Below, one piece after another: positions 24,783-32,642 of a DNA stretch of 64,000 nucleotides; within the stretch, counting starts at the first letter, position 1, and each line of letters starts with the position of its first letter. Source of the stretch: Nodosilinea sp. LEGE 07088 (GTDB taxonomy: Bacteria > Cyanobacteriota > Cyanobacteriia > Phormidesmidales > Phormidesmidaceae); contig NZ_JADEWX010000001.1 in NCBI RefSeq assembly GCF_015207395.1, positions 1 to 64,000 of the forward strand. The letters are read 5' to 3'. The notes under the pieces were generated by a model that was not told the DNA's origin, ran no database searches, and worked only from the letters and a program-made list of their open reading frames with translations. The position numbers were made by a program, and so were the translations under genes.

Positions 24783-25445
24783 CTACATATCAATAAAAAA
24801 CGTTAAAAAACCCAGAACTACGAGGATCAGGCCTGTTAGGGCATGGCCACTGAGATTCCATGTAGTGATCGTGGCAGAAAATGATTTCGCTCGCTGCCAG
24901 CTCCAGTTCACCACCAGCACCATGCCCAGCACGGTGACGACTGGATAGACTCCAGAAACCAGGGCAATCCCAAGCCATCCAAGTGCGCCTGCGGATAGGT
25001 AGAATGCGCCGATTTCGATGCACGGGGAAAAGAGCATGGCGGTTGCCAGAGTGACAATAATTACCCATTTACTGCGATCAGAGCTGCCAGCTACGGCAGC
25101 AATAGGGGCATGTTTATCCTGAAAACGGGTTTGAGAGAAGTGCTGACGCAGGGCCTTGCCCAGGTAAACCAGCCCTAGCCCAATCAGCACCGCCGGAGCG
25201 ACTAGATGCGTCACGATGTCGTAGTAGTCGGCAAACTGGTATCCCAACAGCCCTACGGCTACCCCAATCAAGAGAGTGCTGACAGTGTGGGCCGATCCGG
25301 TCAGGGCCGTAATCCATAGAGTTTCTTGCCGCGACCATCCTTCGGCCTTGCCCACCGTCACTAACGGCAGCCAGTGCCCTGGAATCAAAGCATGAATCAG
25401 GCTCAGGGCTAAGGTGCCCAGCACGATTTGCAGGGGGGCAGACAT
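24783..25445 (-). CDS. NicO/UreH-like membrane transporter
   Basis: The 220-residue form starting MSAPLQIVLGTLALSLIHA is preferred over a longer frame with no membrane-protein character. It has about six hydrophobic segments. HALIPGHWLPLV and TGSAHTVSTLLIGVAVG resemble the His-containing helices of NicO/RcnA and UreH-like metal transporters; FSPCIEIGAFYL adds a Cys. Substrate is not clear: a divalent metal is inferred from these motifs and from the adjacent His-rich peptide. It is divergent from that peptide gene, with a palindrome between them. Confidence 0.65.
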   Translation of the reverse strand: MSAPLQIVLGTLALSLIHALIPGHWLPLVTVGKAEGWSRQETLWITALTGSAHTVSTLLIGVAVGLLGYQFADYYDIVTHLVAPAVLIGLGLVYLGKALRQHFSQTRFQDKHAPIAAVAGSSDRSKWVIIVTLATAMLFSPCIEIGAFYLSAGALGWLGIALVSGVYPVVTVLGMVLVVNWSWQRAKSFSATITTWNLSGHALTGLILVVLGFLTFFIDM

Positions 25446-25542
25446 AAATAGAGATTTGTCTTGGGCAAAACTTGAACTGGGGTGACATCTGGTAACGAAT
25501 TGCAAGAGGGGCGGGTTTGCCCACATCTGGTCGTTAGGATCA

Positions 25543-25556
25543 GAGTATAAATACTC
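25543..25556. promoter_or_regulatory. GAGTAT-AA-ATACTC palindrome
   Basis: A 6-2-6 palindrome sits 20 bp before the start of the His/Gly-rich peptide and overlaps a possible -10 (TATAAA). It lies between two divergent genes with probable metal roles, so it is a good repressor-operator candidate, although its sequence differs from the SmtB-type sites. Confidence 0.5.
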
Positions 25557-25575
25557 AACAGATAAGGAGGTCATC

Positions 25576-25770
25576 ATGAAATGGACTTCTATGATTGCAG
25601 CAGTTGTGGCAACTGCTATTGCGCTTTCGGTTCCCGCGATCGCATTGGCTCAAACCAATTCCCCTATTTTCCGTAACACAGACCTTACGGATACTGTGAC
25701 GCCAAGCCATCATGGTGGCCATGGTGGCACCCACCACGGCGGCCATGGTGGATATGGTGGATGCTGGTAA
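25576..25770 (+). CDS. Small secreted His/Gly-rich putative metal-binding peptide
   Basis: The 64-residue product has a clear signal peptide (MKWTSMIAAVVATAIALSV... ALAQ) and a mature part of ~38 residues ending in SHHGGHGGTHHGGHGGYGG then CW. Eight histidines with a C-terminal Cys point to nickel, zinc or copper binding in the periplasm. AAGGAGG at 25563-25569 is a near-perfect ribosome-binding site. It ends exactly where the convergent antiporter remnant ends. I know no named family for it. Confidence 0.7.
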   Translation: MKWTSMIAAVVATAIALSVPAIALAQTNSPIFRNTDLTDTVTPSHHGGHGGTHHGGHGGYGGCW

Positions 25771-26799
25771 TCAAACAACATTGAGAATTCCTCCTAGCAC
25801 GATCGCCAGATAGACCAAAACCAGACTGTCTAAGCCCAGCACTTGCCAGAGGGCAAAACCGTGCTCTGGGGTACCCCAGTGAATAAGGGCTGCATACGCA
25901 GTTGGCACTAGTGCCACAAATACCAGGTTGGTGATAAACAGCGGCAGGTTGCTAATAGGGACGGTAGCCAGGGCCAAGGGAAAGAAAGCCACAGTCATGG
26001 TGACGGCATGGTCGCCGATGACGCTGGCGATCGCGGCGGTAATTTGGCCGCTGCGGGTAATACTCCAGGTGGCAAACAGCTCTGGCAGCATCGCCATCGG
26101 AGCGGTGATAAAAAGCCCCCCAATAATCTTTGGAATCCCCAGCGCTGAGACGATATTTTCAGTGGCAGTGACGGTGAAATAGGCCCCGATCGCGAGGGCA
26201 AGAACTCCGGCGATCGCAACTTCAATTTCTTGCTTACTCCACTGAGTTTTCTGTCCGGTTTGACGACCTCTGAACACCGCTTGAGCCAGGTAAACGCCAT
26301 AGACCGTTAACATGAGCCAGCCATCGATAGGTTGAAGTCCGCGCCACGGAGCGGGCAGGGTTAGCAAAGCCATCATGGCAATAATGGTTATGTAAGGAAT
26401 GGCTTGTACCGTTACGGCTTGTCGATCAACTTTCAGAAACCGCTGCTGGCGATGACGGCGATGAGCTGTGAAATCCTCTCCAGATTCAGCCTGTTCACCT
26501 TCGCCTAGCTGAGCCTAACGAGACGCAATGTAGGCGGTTGTCACCACCATTGGAATGGCAATGATATTTGACCCCAGCATGGTGCCTAAGCCGATATCGG
26601 CGACCTGTTTGAGGGCGCTGGTTGTGTTGATGCCGATTTCAGGACTAGCAGCAGCAATGCCTACTAATGCGGCCCCAGCGACCTGAGTCAGGCCCCACCG
26701 CGATCGCAGTTTTTTCAAGGGCTTGCCCAACCGATCTGCGCCCCAATGGGCTGCCCAAACAGCGGCAATCAAAACGACTCCCCATAGATAAGCACTCAT
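25771..26799 (-). pseudogene. Cation antiporter (CaCA-like) with one in-frame TAG
   Basis: Two open pieces (26799-26515 and 26376-25771) are in the same frame, joined by open sequence and separated only by TAG at 26515-26517. Together they give about 342 codons. The halves each carry the alpha-repeat type motif of cation/calcium exchangers: GIAAASPEIGINTTSALK in the first, ITAPMAMLPELFATWSI in the second. A full-length protein would export cations in exchange for protons or sodium. The start overlaps the end of the P1B ATPase operon (3-bp gap), suggesting a metal role. As written the gene would give only the N-terminal 94 residues. Confidence 0.75.
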
Positions 26800-26802
26800 T
26801 AT

Positions 26803-28794
26803 TTAATGCGGATTACGGATAATGCGACTGGCATTCAGGATGGCCAGCAGCGCTACCCCGACATCGGCAAATACCGCTTCCCAAAGAGTCGCCAGGCCGA
26901 TCGCACCTAGCGCAATAAAGATCGCTTTCACCGCCATGGCAAGAATAATGTTTTGCCAGACAATACGCAGGGTTTTGTGAGCAATTTGAATCGCCTCCGC
27001 CACTTTCGAGGGGGCATCGGTCATGATCACCACATCAGCGGTTTCAATGGCGGCATCGGAACCCAAGCCGCCCATTGCCATACCGACATCGGCTCTGGCA
27101 ATCACAGGGGCATCGTTAATGCCATCGCCGACAAAGGCAACTTTGCCCTTAGTCTGACCAGCGCGCTGCAAAAATTCCTCTAGTGCCTCTACCTTGTCTT
27201 CGGGCAGGAGTTCGGCCCGGTATTGGTCAAGCCCCAACGTTTTGGCGATGCTGTCAGCGACTGACTGACTATCCCCGGTCAACATAGCGGTTTCGATACC
27301 TTGAGCATGAAGCGCCCGAATCGCTTCAGCCGCATCTGCTTTGAGCTCATCGGCAATGAGGATGCGTCCGCTATAGTCACCATCAATAGCCATGTGAACC
27401 ACCGTACCGTTCACAACACAGACATCATGAGGAATCTTTTCTCGGTGCAGGAGTCGGTCATTACCGGCTAGCACCATGCGGCCATTCACCCGGGCGCGAA
27501 TGCCGTGACCGGATATCTCTTCGTAGTCTTGTATGCCAGATTTGTCTATGGCCTGACCATAGGCTTGTCGAATCGACTGGGCTACTGGATGGTTAGACTG
27601 AGATTCGACCTGAGCCGCTAGTTCTAGCACTTGATGCTTGTTCAATCCGTTGTGGGTTACCACGTTTGTAACCCGGAAGTTGCCCTGGGTCAGGGTACCC
27701 GTTTTATCGAATACGACGGTCTTCACCTGGGTAAGAGCATCTAGAAAGGTGGAGCCTTTCACCAAAATGCCGCGTTTGGCCGCCCCCCCGACGCCGCCAA
27801 AGTAGCCCAAGGGAATGCTGATCACCAGTCCGCAGGGACAGGAGATCACCAGTAACACCAGGGCACGGTAGGTCCACTCAGCCTGGGAGGCTCCGACAAT
27901 GAACAGGGGCGGCAGAATCGCCACTGCTAGAGACAGAAACACCACTACCGGAGTGTAATACCGGGCAAAGCGGGTGATGAATTTTTCGGTATCGGCCTTT
28001 TTGCTGCTGGCGTTTTCCACCAGTTCCAAGATTCGGGAAATGGAGGATTCGCCGAAGAGTTTGGTCACTCGTACCGTTAGCGCCCCTGTCTGGTTAATCA
28101 TGCCTGCCAGCACGGTTGCCCCGGATGTGACGGTACGCGGCACCGATTCTCCCGTTAGGGCAGAGGTATCCACCAGGGACTTGCCCTCCAGAATGTCGCC
28201 ATCCAGCGGCACTTTTTCACCGGGGCGCACCAAAATTACGTCTCCCACGCTGACGGATTCTGGCGACACTTCCTGTATGTCGCCGTTCACCTTCAGATTG
28301 GCTGTGTCAGGTCGAACTTCCAGTAAGGCTTTGATGGAACGACGCGATCGCCCCACGGCGTAATCCTGAAATAGTTCCCCAATTTGGAAAAACAGCATCA
28401 CTGCGACGCCTTCAGGGATTTCGTGAATGGCGATCGCCCCCAGGGTGGCGATCGTCATCAGAAAGTTTTCGTCAAAAATCTGTCCCCGCAGAATGTTGCG
28501 TCCTGCTGTGGTAAGCACGCCCCAGCCGCTGATCAGATAGGCCGGAATCAGGACGGCATATTCAGCAACGGCAAAGGGGGTATTGTGCAGCGGCTCATTG
28601 AAAATTAGCCCAATCAAAAAGAGGACCGCAGAAATGGCGATCGGCGTCAGTTCCCGGCGCAGATCAAAGTCTTCGCCGCCGTGGCTGTGACCGTGGTCAT
28701 GACCACAACAGTCGCCATGGTCCTGAGTTTTAGCCTGAGGGCTGCTCGATGGCGCATGAGTATCGCAGCTAGCTTGGGTGTGAGGTTCTGCCAT
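26803..28794 (-). CDS. P1B-type Zn/Cd-exporting ATPase, ZiaA/ZntA-like
   Basis: The 663-residue pump has a His/Cys-rich N-terminus (HGDCCGHDHGHSHGG) instead of an HMA domain. The core is complete: the TGES loop (SALTGESVPRTV), the metal-binding SCPCGL, phosphorylation motif VFDKTGTLTQG, the HP pair (SNHPVAQ) and the hinge VGDGINDAPVIARADVG. In the last helix DVGVALLAILNASRI keeps the Asp typical of Zn/Cd/Pb (P1B-2) pumps. It expels metal to the periplasm. An SmtB-type operator lies 33-46 bp upstream, and the antiporter remnant follows by 3 bp. Confidence 0.92.
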   Translation of the reverse strand: MAEPHTQASCDTHAPSSSPQAKTQDHGDCCGHDHGHSHGGEDFDLRRELTPIAISAVLFLIGLIFNEPLHNTPFAVAEYAVLIPAYLISGWGVLTTAGRNILRGQIFDENFLMTIATLGAIAIHEIPEGVAVMLFFQIGELFQDYAVGRSRRSIKALLEVRPDTANLKVNGDIQEVSPESVSVGDVILVRPGEKVPLDGDILEGKSLVDTSALTGESVPRTVTSGATVLAGMINQTGALTVRVTKLFGESSISRILELVENASSKKADTEKFITRFARYYTPVVVFLSLAVAILPPLFIVGASQAEWTYRALVLLVISCPCGLVISIPLGYFGGVGGAAKRGILVKGSTFLDALTQVKTVVFDKTGTLTQGNFRVTNVVTHNGLNKHQVLELAAQVESQSNHPVAQSIRQAYGQAIDKSGIQDYEEISGHGIRARVNGRMVLAGNDRLLHREKIPHDVCVVNGTVVHMAIDGDYSGRILIADELKADAAEAIRALHAQGIETAMLTGDSQSVADSIAKTLGLDQYRAELLPEDKVEALEEFLQRAGQTKGKVAFVGDGINDAPVIARADVGMAMGGLGSDAAIETADVVIMTDAPSKVAEAIQIAHKTLRIVWQNIILAMAVKAIFIALGAIGLATLWEAVFADVGVALLAILNASRIIRNPH

Positions 28795-28826
28795 AAAGTC
28801 ACCTGCCGAGAGATATACTGAACAAA

Positions 28827-28840
28827 TGAAAGATTATTCA
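28827..28840. promoter_or_regulatory. SmtB/ZiaR-type operator before the P1B ATPase
   Basis: TGAAAGATTATTCA has the 6-2-6 form of known SmtB sites (TGAACA-N2-TATTCA as I recall) and shares most bases with it. A further half-site TGAACA lies at 28819-28824. Zinc-free SmtB-type repressors bind such sites and release on zinc. Confidence 0.65.
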
Positions 28841-28983
28841 GATGATACACAATATACCTTACCTATTCATTAGCCAGTAGAAATAAAATCACTGCCTCCA
28901 ACCGTCTGACTCACGGCTTCATCCTGGTGCATAATTGGGCGGTGAATACGCAATTGCCTCCGCTGGTAAGGAATGTATACGTC

Positions 28984-29598
28984 ATGGAAACATTGAGAAA
29001 GCTGGGTCGTCGTTGGCATCGCGTCAGCATTTCAGTAATAGCCTTTTGTTTTGGCATGGGGCTAGTGTTTGCCCTACATTGGCCTGGTTCATCCAACGCT
29101 GCTCTTGCTCAAGATCCCCTTATGTTCTGGCGACAGGCTTCTTTCCCAGTCGAAAATTTTCAGGCTTACACCTCTGCGTTTGGTTACAGAACCTCCCCTA
29201 CCGGCGGCGGGGGGTCACAATTTCATTACGGACTAGACTTGGCCGCGCCCCAGGGTAGCTTTGTGCGCAACTGGTGGAACGGCAAGGTGATCGAGGTGTC
29301 AGACCACACCACCTGTGGCACCTCTGCCGTCATTCGGTCGGGCCAGTGGGAGCACCGCTACTGTCATATGAGCGGTCGGGTCGAAGTCTCAAACGGCAAG
29401 CGCTACTTGGTTGACCCGGATGGAGGCATTCGCTATGAGCAGGGGCAAGACTTGCCCACTGGGGTACGATTGGGCCGCGTCGGCATGACGGGGCGCACCA
29501 CTGGCCCTCATCTCCACTGGATGCTGAAATACGACGGCAATTGGGTTGACCCTGGGTTAGTCCTAAGGGCCATGTATGACGCTCAGCGCACGGGTTAA
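28984..29598 (+). CDS. M23 peptidase, LasA-like
   Basis: I use the ATG at 28984 (METLRKLGRRWHRVSI) with AAGGAA upstream. The 204-residue product has a signal or anchor helix (VIAFCFGMGLVFAL... ALAQ) and an M23-type domain: FHYGLDLAAPQGSF (H..D), YCHMSG and PHLHWMLKYDG (H). CGTSAVIRSGQWEHRYC could form a disulfide as in LasA/beta-lytic enzymes. It is followed 15 bp later by a CPBP protease gene in the same direction. Confidence 0.8.
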   Translation: METLRKLGRRWHRVSISVIAFCFGMGLVFALHWPGSSNAALAQDPLMFWRQASFPVENFQAYTSAFGYRTSPTGGGGSQFHYGLDLAAPQGSFVRNWWNGKVIEVSDHTTCGTSAVIRSGQWEHRYCHMSGRVEVSNGKRYLVDPDGGIRYEQGQDLPTGVRLGRVGMTGRTTGPHLHWMLKYDGNWVDPGLVLRAMYDAQRTG

Positions 29599-29613
29599 AC
29601 TGGCACCTTTGGC

Positions 29614-30435
29614 ATGATTCAACTGCATAAGCTAGTTCGCTATCCTGCCCCGGTGAGGGTTTTCTACTTTCTGCTCTTGCTAGCGCTGGTTTGGGTACCG
29701 ATTGCCCTGCCTCTCTATGCATGGCTGGGCACCGATGGCTCCCTTAGCGTTATTCCCTTAATTTTGCTCTACGCCTTGTTTATGGTTTGGCTGGTGCCGT
29801 GGGGTCGCCGCGTGCATGGGCAGGCTCAACCGCTGCGCGCCCATGGTCTAGAGGCATCGGCCCACTATGGGAGAGAGTTGGCGATTGGGGTAGTCGTGGG
29901 CCTGGTGAGCCTGGGGCTGCTGTTTACCCTGGAGGGTTGGTTGGGCTGGCTCACCTGGCAACCGGCACCGCCCACCCTAGGGCGCATTGCCCTGGAGGGG
30001 TTGTTGGTGGGCCTAGGTGTTGGTCTAGCTGAGGAGCTGCTCTTTCGCGGCTGGCTGCTGGATGAACTGCGCTACGACTGGGGCTTTACCCTGGCACTGT
30101 GGGCCAGTGGCGGAATCTATGCAGCCCTGCACTTCATCAAGCCTTGGGAAGCTATTGTGCGGGAATTGCCCAGCTTTCCGGGCCTGCTGCTACTGGGGCT
30201 GACCCTGGGTTGGGCACGACAGCGCACTCAAGGAAGGCTGGGGCTGGCTATTGGGCTGCATGGGGGGCTGGTGGCGGGGTATTACCTGATCGATGTGGTC
30301 GATTTGGCGATCTACACCGAGCGAGTGCCGGAATGGGTCACCGGAATTAACCAGAATCCCTTAGCTGGAGCTGTGGGAGTAGTATTTCTGTCTGTCATAG
30401 CAGCACTATTACGACAGCTAGATGGCGAAATTTGA
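29614..30435 (+). CDS. CPBP-family intramembrane metalloprotease (CAAX protease-like)
   Basis: The 273-residue protein has about seven membrane segments and the CPBP motifs: EE in GLAEELLFRGWLLDEL (EExxxR), the His in ALHFIKP, and a third motif with His in LAIGLHGGLVAGYY. In bacteria these proteases are often linked to bacteriocin immunity or protein processing; the substrate here is unknown. It overlaps no gene and probably shares a transcript with the M23 peptidase upstream. Confidence 0.85.
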   Translation: MIQLHKLVRYPAPVRVFYFLLLLALVWVPIALPLYAWLGTDGSLSVIPLILLYALFMVWLVPWGRRVHGQAQPLRAHGLEASAHYGRELAIGVVVGLVSLGLLFTLEGWLGWLTWQPAPPTLGRIALEGLLVGLGVGLAEELLFRGWLLDELRYDWGFTLALWASGGIYAALHFIKPWEAIVRELPSFPGLLLLGLTLGWARQRTQGRLGLAIGLHGGLVAGYYLIDVVDLAIYTERVPEWVTGINQNPLAGAVGVVFLSVIAALLRQLDGEI

Positions 30436-30579
30436 CCCAGTTTCAGATCAAGCCGGAGGAGCGGGCACTGCTACAAAGATTCGGGAGCCTCTTCGCTGAC
30501 TACATGGCGTCGGTACGTCGATGGCTGTAGAGGGTTTCAAGACAACAGCCGCTATGCAGGCTAAGAAAATGCTCTCTCA

Positions 30580-30960
30580 TTAGTTCTCCTCTTGATTCTT
30601 CAATCGCCTATCCTTCTTCGTCCTTCGGAGCTGACTGAGCCAACCAAGCAGAATTTCTAACATTTCCAGTTCATGCTTCCAGAACCGATAGTCATTAGAC
30701 TTGCTGACAAAACGTGAAAATGCCCATCGCCCCAACTCGATTAGCAGATAGAGCGTGGCTGCAATAACGAGATATTGCCAAAGGGTTAATCCTAGCGTTA
30801 TGCCGAACAGGAATCGAATTAGAAACGATGATTCTAGAATCGTAAACGGGATTTCGATCAGCGCTTCTGTCAGTACAACCTTCCACCCCAACCCAAAGAG
30901 CCTTTGTAAAACGGGAAAACGTTCCCAGAGGGCCTGAAAGAACAAACGCAAACGCATCAT
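30580..30960 (-). CDS. Small membrane protein under the ATGAAA-repeat site
   Basis: The 126-residue product has two or three membrane segments (WKVVLTEALIEIPFTILESS, GITLGLTLWQYLVIAATLYLLIELG) and a strongly charged C-terminus (RRTKKDRRLKNQEEN). I recognise no family. A direct repeat TTTCATAATT with 11-bp spacing (30990-31006) lies 30 bp upstream of its ATG, the same pattern found before the multicopper oxidase. It may belong to the metal-stress regulon. Confidence 0.55.
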   Translation of the reverse strand: MMRLRLFFQALWERFPVLQRLFGLGWKVVLTEALIEIPFTILESSFLIRFLFGITLGLTLWQYLVIAATLYLLIELGRWAFSRFVSKSNDYRFWKHELEMLEILLGWLSQLRRTKKDRRLKNQEEN

Positions 30961-30989
30961 AGTGGAAAGGGGCTAAACCCCTAAAGAGT

Positions 30990-31006
30990 TTTCATAATTC
31001 TTTCAT
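30990..31006 (-). promoter_or_regulatory. Direct repeat of ATGAAA, 11-bp spacing (site A)
   Basis: TTTCAT at 30990-30995 and again at 31001-31006, each followed by AATT. On the minus strand this is ATGAAA-N5-ATGAAA pointing at the small membrane protein gene, which starts at 30960. Confidence 0.6.
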
Positions 31007-31063
31007 AATTTTAGCTGTTTGGTTTATTGCTCTAGAAATTAATTAATCCAGTCTAAGAGTAAG

Positions 31064-31459
31064 TTACTCGTCCAGGTGGTCGGCTACTTCTCGATAAACC
31101 GCTGTAATGTGGCTGTCTGCCAGGCTGTAGAACACATTGCGGCCCTGGCGTCGGTACTTGACTAAACGCTGAGATTTGAGCACCCGCAGCTGGTGCGACA
31201 CCGCCGATTCACCCATCTTCACCGCAGCAGCCAGGTCGCACACACAGAGTTCTTGCCGGGCCAGGGCCGACAGCAGCTTAAGCCGGTGAGGGTCAGAAAG
31301 AGCGCTAAAAAACTCCGCCATCCGCTGAGCCTTGGCGGTGCTGAGCACCTCAGGCTGCACCTGGCGCACGTTGTCTAAATGCACCAGCGGTTTGTCACAG
31401 GTCGGTGAGTCAGCCGCTTGAATGGAGGGTTTCTCTGTAGAGCGAGAACTAGCCATCAA
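31064..31459 (-). CDS. ziaR: ArsR/SmtB-family zinc-responsive repressor, ZiaR-like
   Basis: The 131-residue protein is a winged-helix metal sensor. Recognition helix: ESAVSHQLRVLKSQRLVKYRR. It has the alpha-3 cysteine pair in ELCVCDLAAAV and an alpha-5 site DSHITAVYREVADHLDE (D, H, H, E), plus a Cys in its N-terminal arm (DSPTCDKP). This combination matches zinc sensors SmtB and ZiaR. It probably represses the P1B ATPase and its own gene; SmtB-type operators lie at 28827 and 31506. It is separated from the pump by the M23, CPBP and small membrane protein genes, so the pair is no longer adjacent. Confidence 0.88.
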   Translation of the reverse strand: MMASSRSTEKPSIQAADSPTCDKPLVHLDNVRQVQPEVLSTAKAQRMAEFFSALSDPHRLKLLSALARQELCVCDLAAAVKMGESAVSHQLRVLKSQRLVKYRRQGRNVFYSLADSHITAVYREVADHLDE

Positions 31460-31505
31460 TTCGGTTTCCTGGCTTTTTCTCTATGATACTGAGAATCGTT
31501 ACCAC

Positions 31506-31519
31506 TGAACACCTGCTCA
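31506..31519. promoter_or_regulatory. SmtB-type operator before the ziaR-like gene
   Basis: TGAACACCTGCTCA is a 6-2-6 dyad 46 bp upstream of the minus-strand start at 31459. It has the SmtB-site architecture and suggests autoregulation. Confidence 0.55.
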
Positions 31520-31539
31520 GAGGATTGAGAGCGCTAGGC

Positions 31540-32328
31540 TCACGGGGTTTGCTCGCTACCCTGCTGTACCTGCTGCATGAAGTACAGGGTTTGCTGATAG
31601 CCTTGGCGATCACCCTGGGCCTGAAACAGCGCCGCCGCCTGACGCAAGTCGGCTATGGCGGCTTGGGGGTCGCCGAGCTGGTACTGCAAAATACCGCGAT
31701 TGCCGTAGGCTTCAGCCAGCTCAGGATTGAGGCTGAGCGCGGTGTTGAAGTCTGAGAGGGCGGCTTCGGCATTGCCCAGTTCGGTATAGATTTTGCCTCG
31801 GTTGTAGTGGGCATCGGCGTTCTCAGGGGCCAAGGCAATAGCCGCATCTAGGTCGCTGAGGGCCTGGGGTAAATTGCCGGTAGCCGCAAAGACAAGACCA
31901 CGATCTAGATATGGTTGCACAACCTCAGGGGCTAGCTCAATGGCCTGGGTCAGATCGGCGATCGCCGCCTCGGCATTGGTCATGTGAGCGTGGGCTTCGC
32001 CCCGGTTATACAAGGTTTCTGGATGGTCGGGGCGAAGCTGAAGCGCCGTGGAAAAGTCAGCGATGGCGAGCTGGTAATCGCCCAGGTCGTGGTAGGCAAT
32101 GCCGCGATGAAAATAGGCCTCGGCACTGGTGGCATCGGCTTGAATCGCCTGGCTGTAGGTGGCGATCGCCGCCTCTAGCTGCCCCTGCTCTGCCTGCTGT
32201 CGGCCCTGATTTAGGAGATTGACGGCAGCTTGCTCCACCGCGTGGGCAGGCCTCATCCCCACGGTAATTCCAGGGGCTACCACAACGGCCATTCCTAGAG
32301 CTATCGCTAATATTCTTTGGATCTGCAT
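31540..32328 (-). CDS. Secreted TPR-repeat protein (second)
   Basis: The 262-residue protein has a signal peptide (MQIQRILAIALGMAVVVAPG... AHAVEQ) and about five TPR units such as AEAYFHRGIAYHDLGDYQLA, PETLYNRGEAHAHMTNAEAA and ADAHYNRGKIYTELGNAEAA. It probably acts as a periplasmic adaptor. It lies upstream of the ziaR-like gene, but the operator and promoter of that gene lie in between, so separate transcription is likely. Confidence 0.83.
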   Translation of the reverse strand: MQIQRILAIALGMAVVVAPGITVGMRPAHAVEQAAVNLLNQGRQQAEQGQLEAAIATYSQAIQADATSAEAYFHRGIAYHDLGDYQLAIADFSTALQLRPDHPETLYNRGEAHAHMTNAEAAIADLTQAIELAPEVVQPYLDRGLVFAATGNLPQALSDLDAAIALAPENADAHYNRGKIYTELGNAEAALSDFNTALSLNPELAEAYGNRGILQYQLGDPQAAIADLRQAAALFQAQGDRQGYQQTLYFMQQVQQGSEQTP

Positions 32329-32387
32329 GGCTTCTTTCCTAACCGCACGACTGAGCTATGGGTCTTACCGTGAGCCTGTACCGTAAG

Positions 32388-32443
32388 CCCCAGGCTCGAC
32401 TCCAAACCAGTGCCTTGTGACGCTTTACAAGCTGAGCTAACCC
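32388..32443 (-). other. tRNA-like remnant
   Basis: The minus strand contains GGGTTAGCTCAGCTTGTAAA, a recognisable tRNA D-arm start, followed by a degenerate sequence in place of the anticodon and T arms. A second TAGCTCAG occurs near 32350. No complete cloverleaf forms. The gap 32329-32642 otherwise shows nothing I can name. Confidence 0.25.
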
Positions 32444-32642
32444 TATGAATCCGAGCCCCATGAATCCGAGATTGTGGCATGCCTGAGGCGAGCCTTCACG
32501 CTTGGGGTAGAGACCATATCTCTTCTAGTGTAGCGACCGTTTTGGGGATACGATTTTCTCTGAAACCAGATGAAAGGGGCGATCTGGATGCCGTAAAATC
32601 AGGCAAAATCAAAAGCTGACCCAATGCACTGTGAGATGCTGC

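Noticed and set aside
32388-32443. Functional tRNA gene
   Set aside because: Only the D-arm is recognisable; no acceptor pairing or T-arm consensus.
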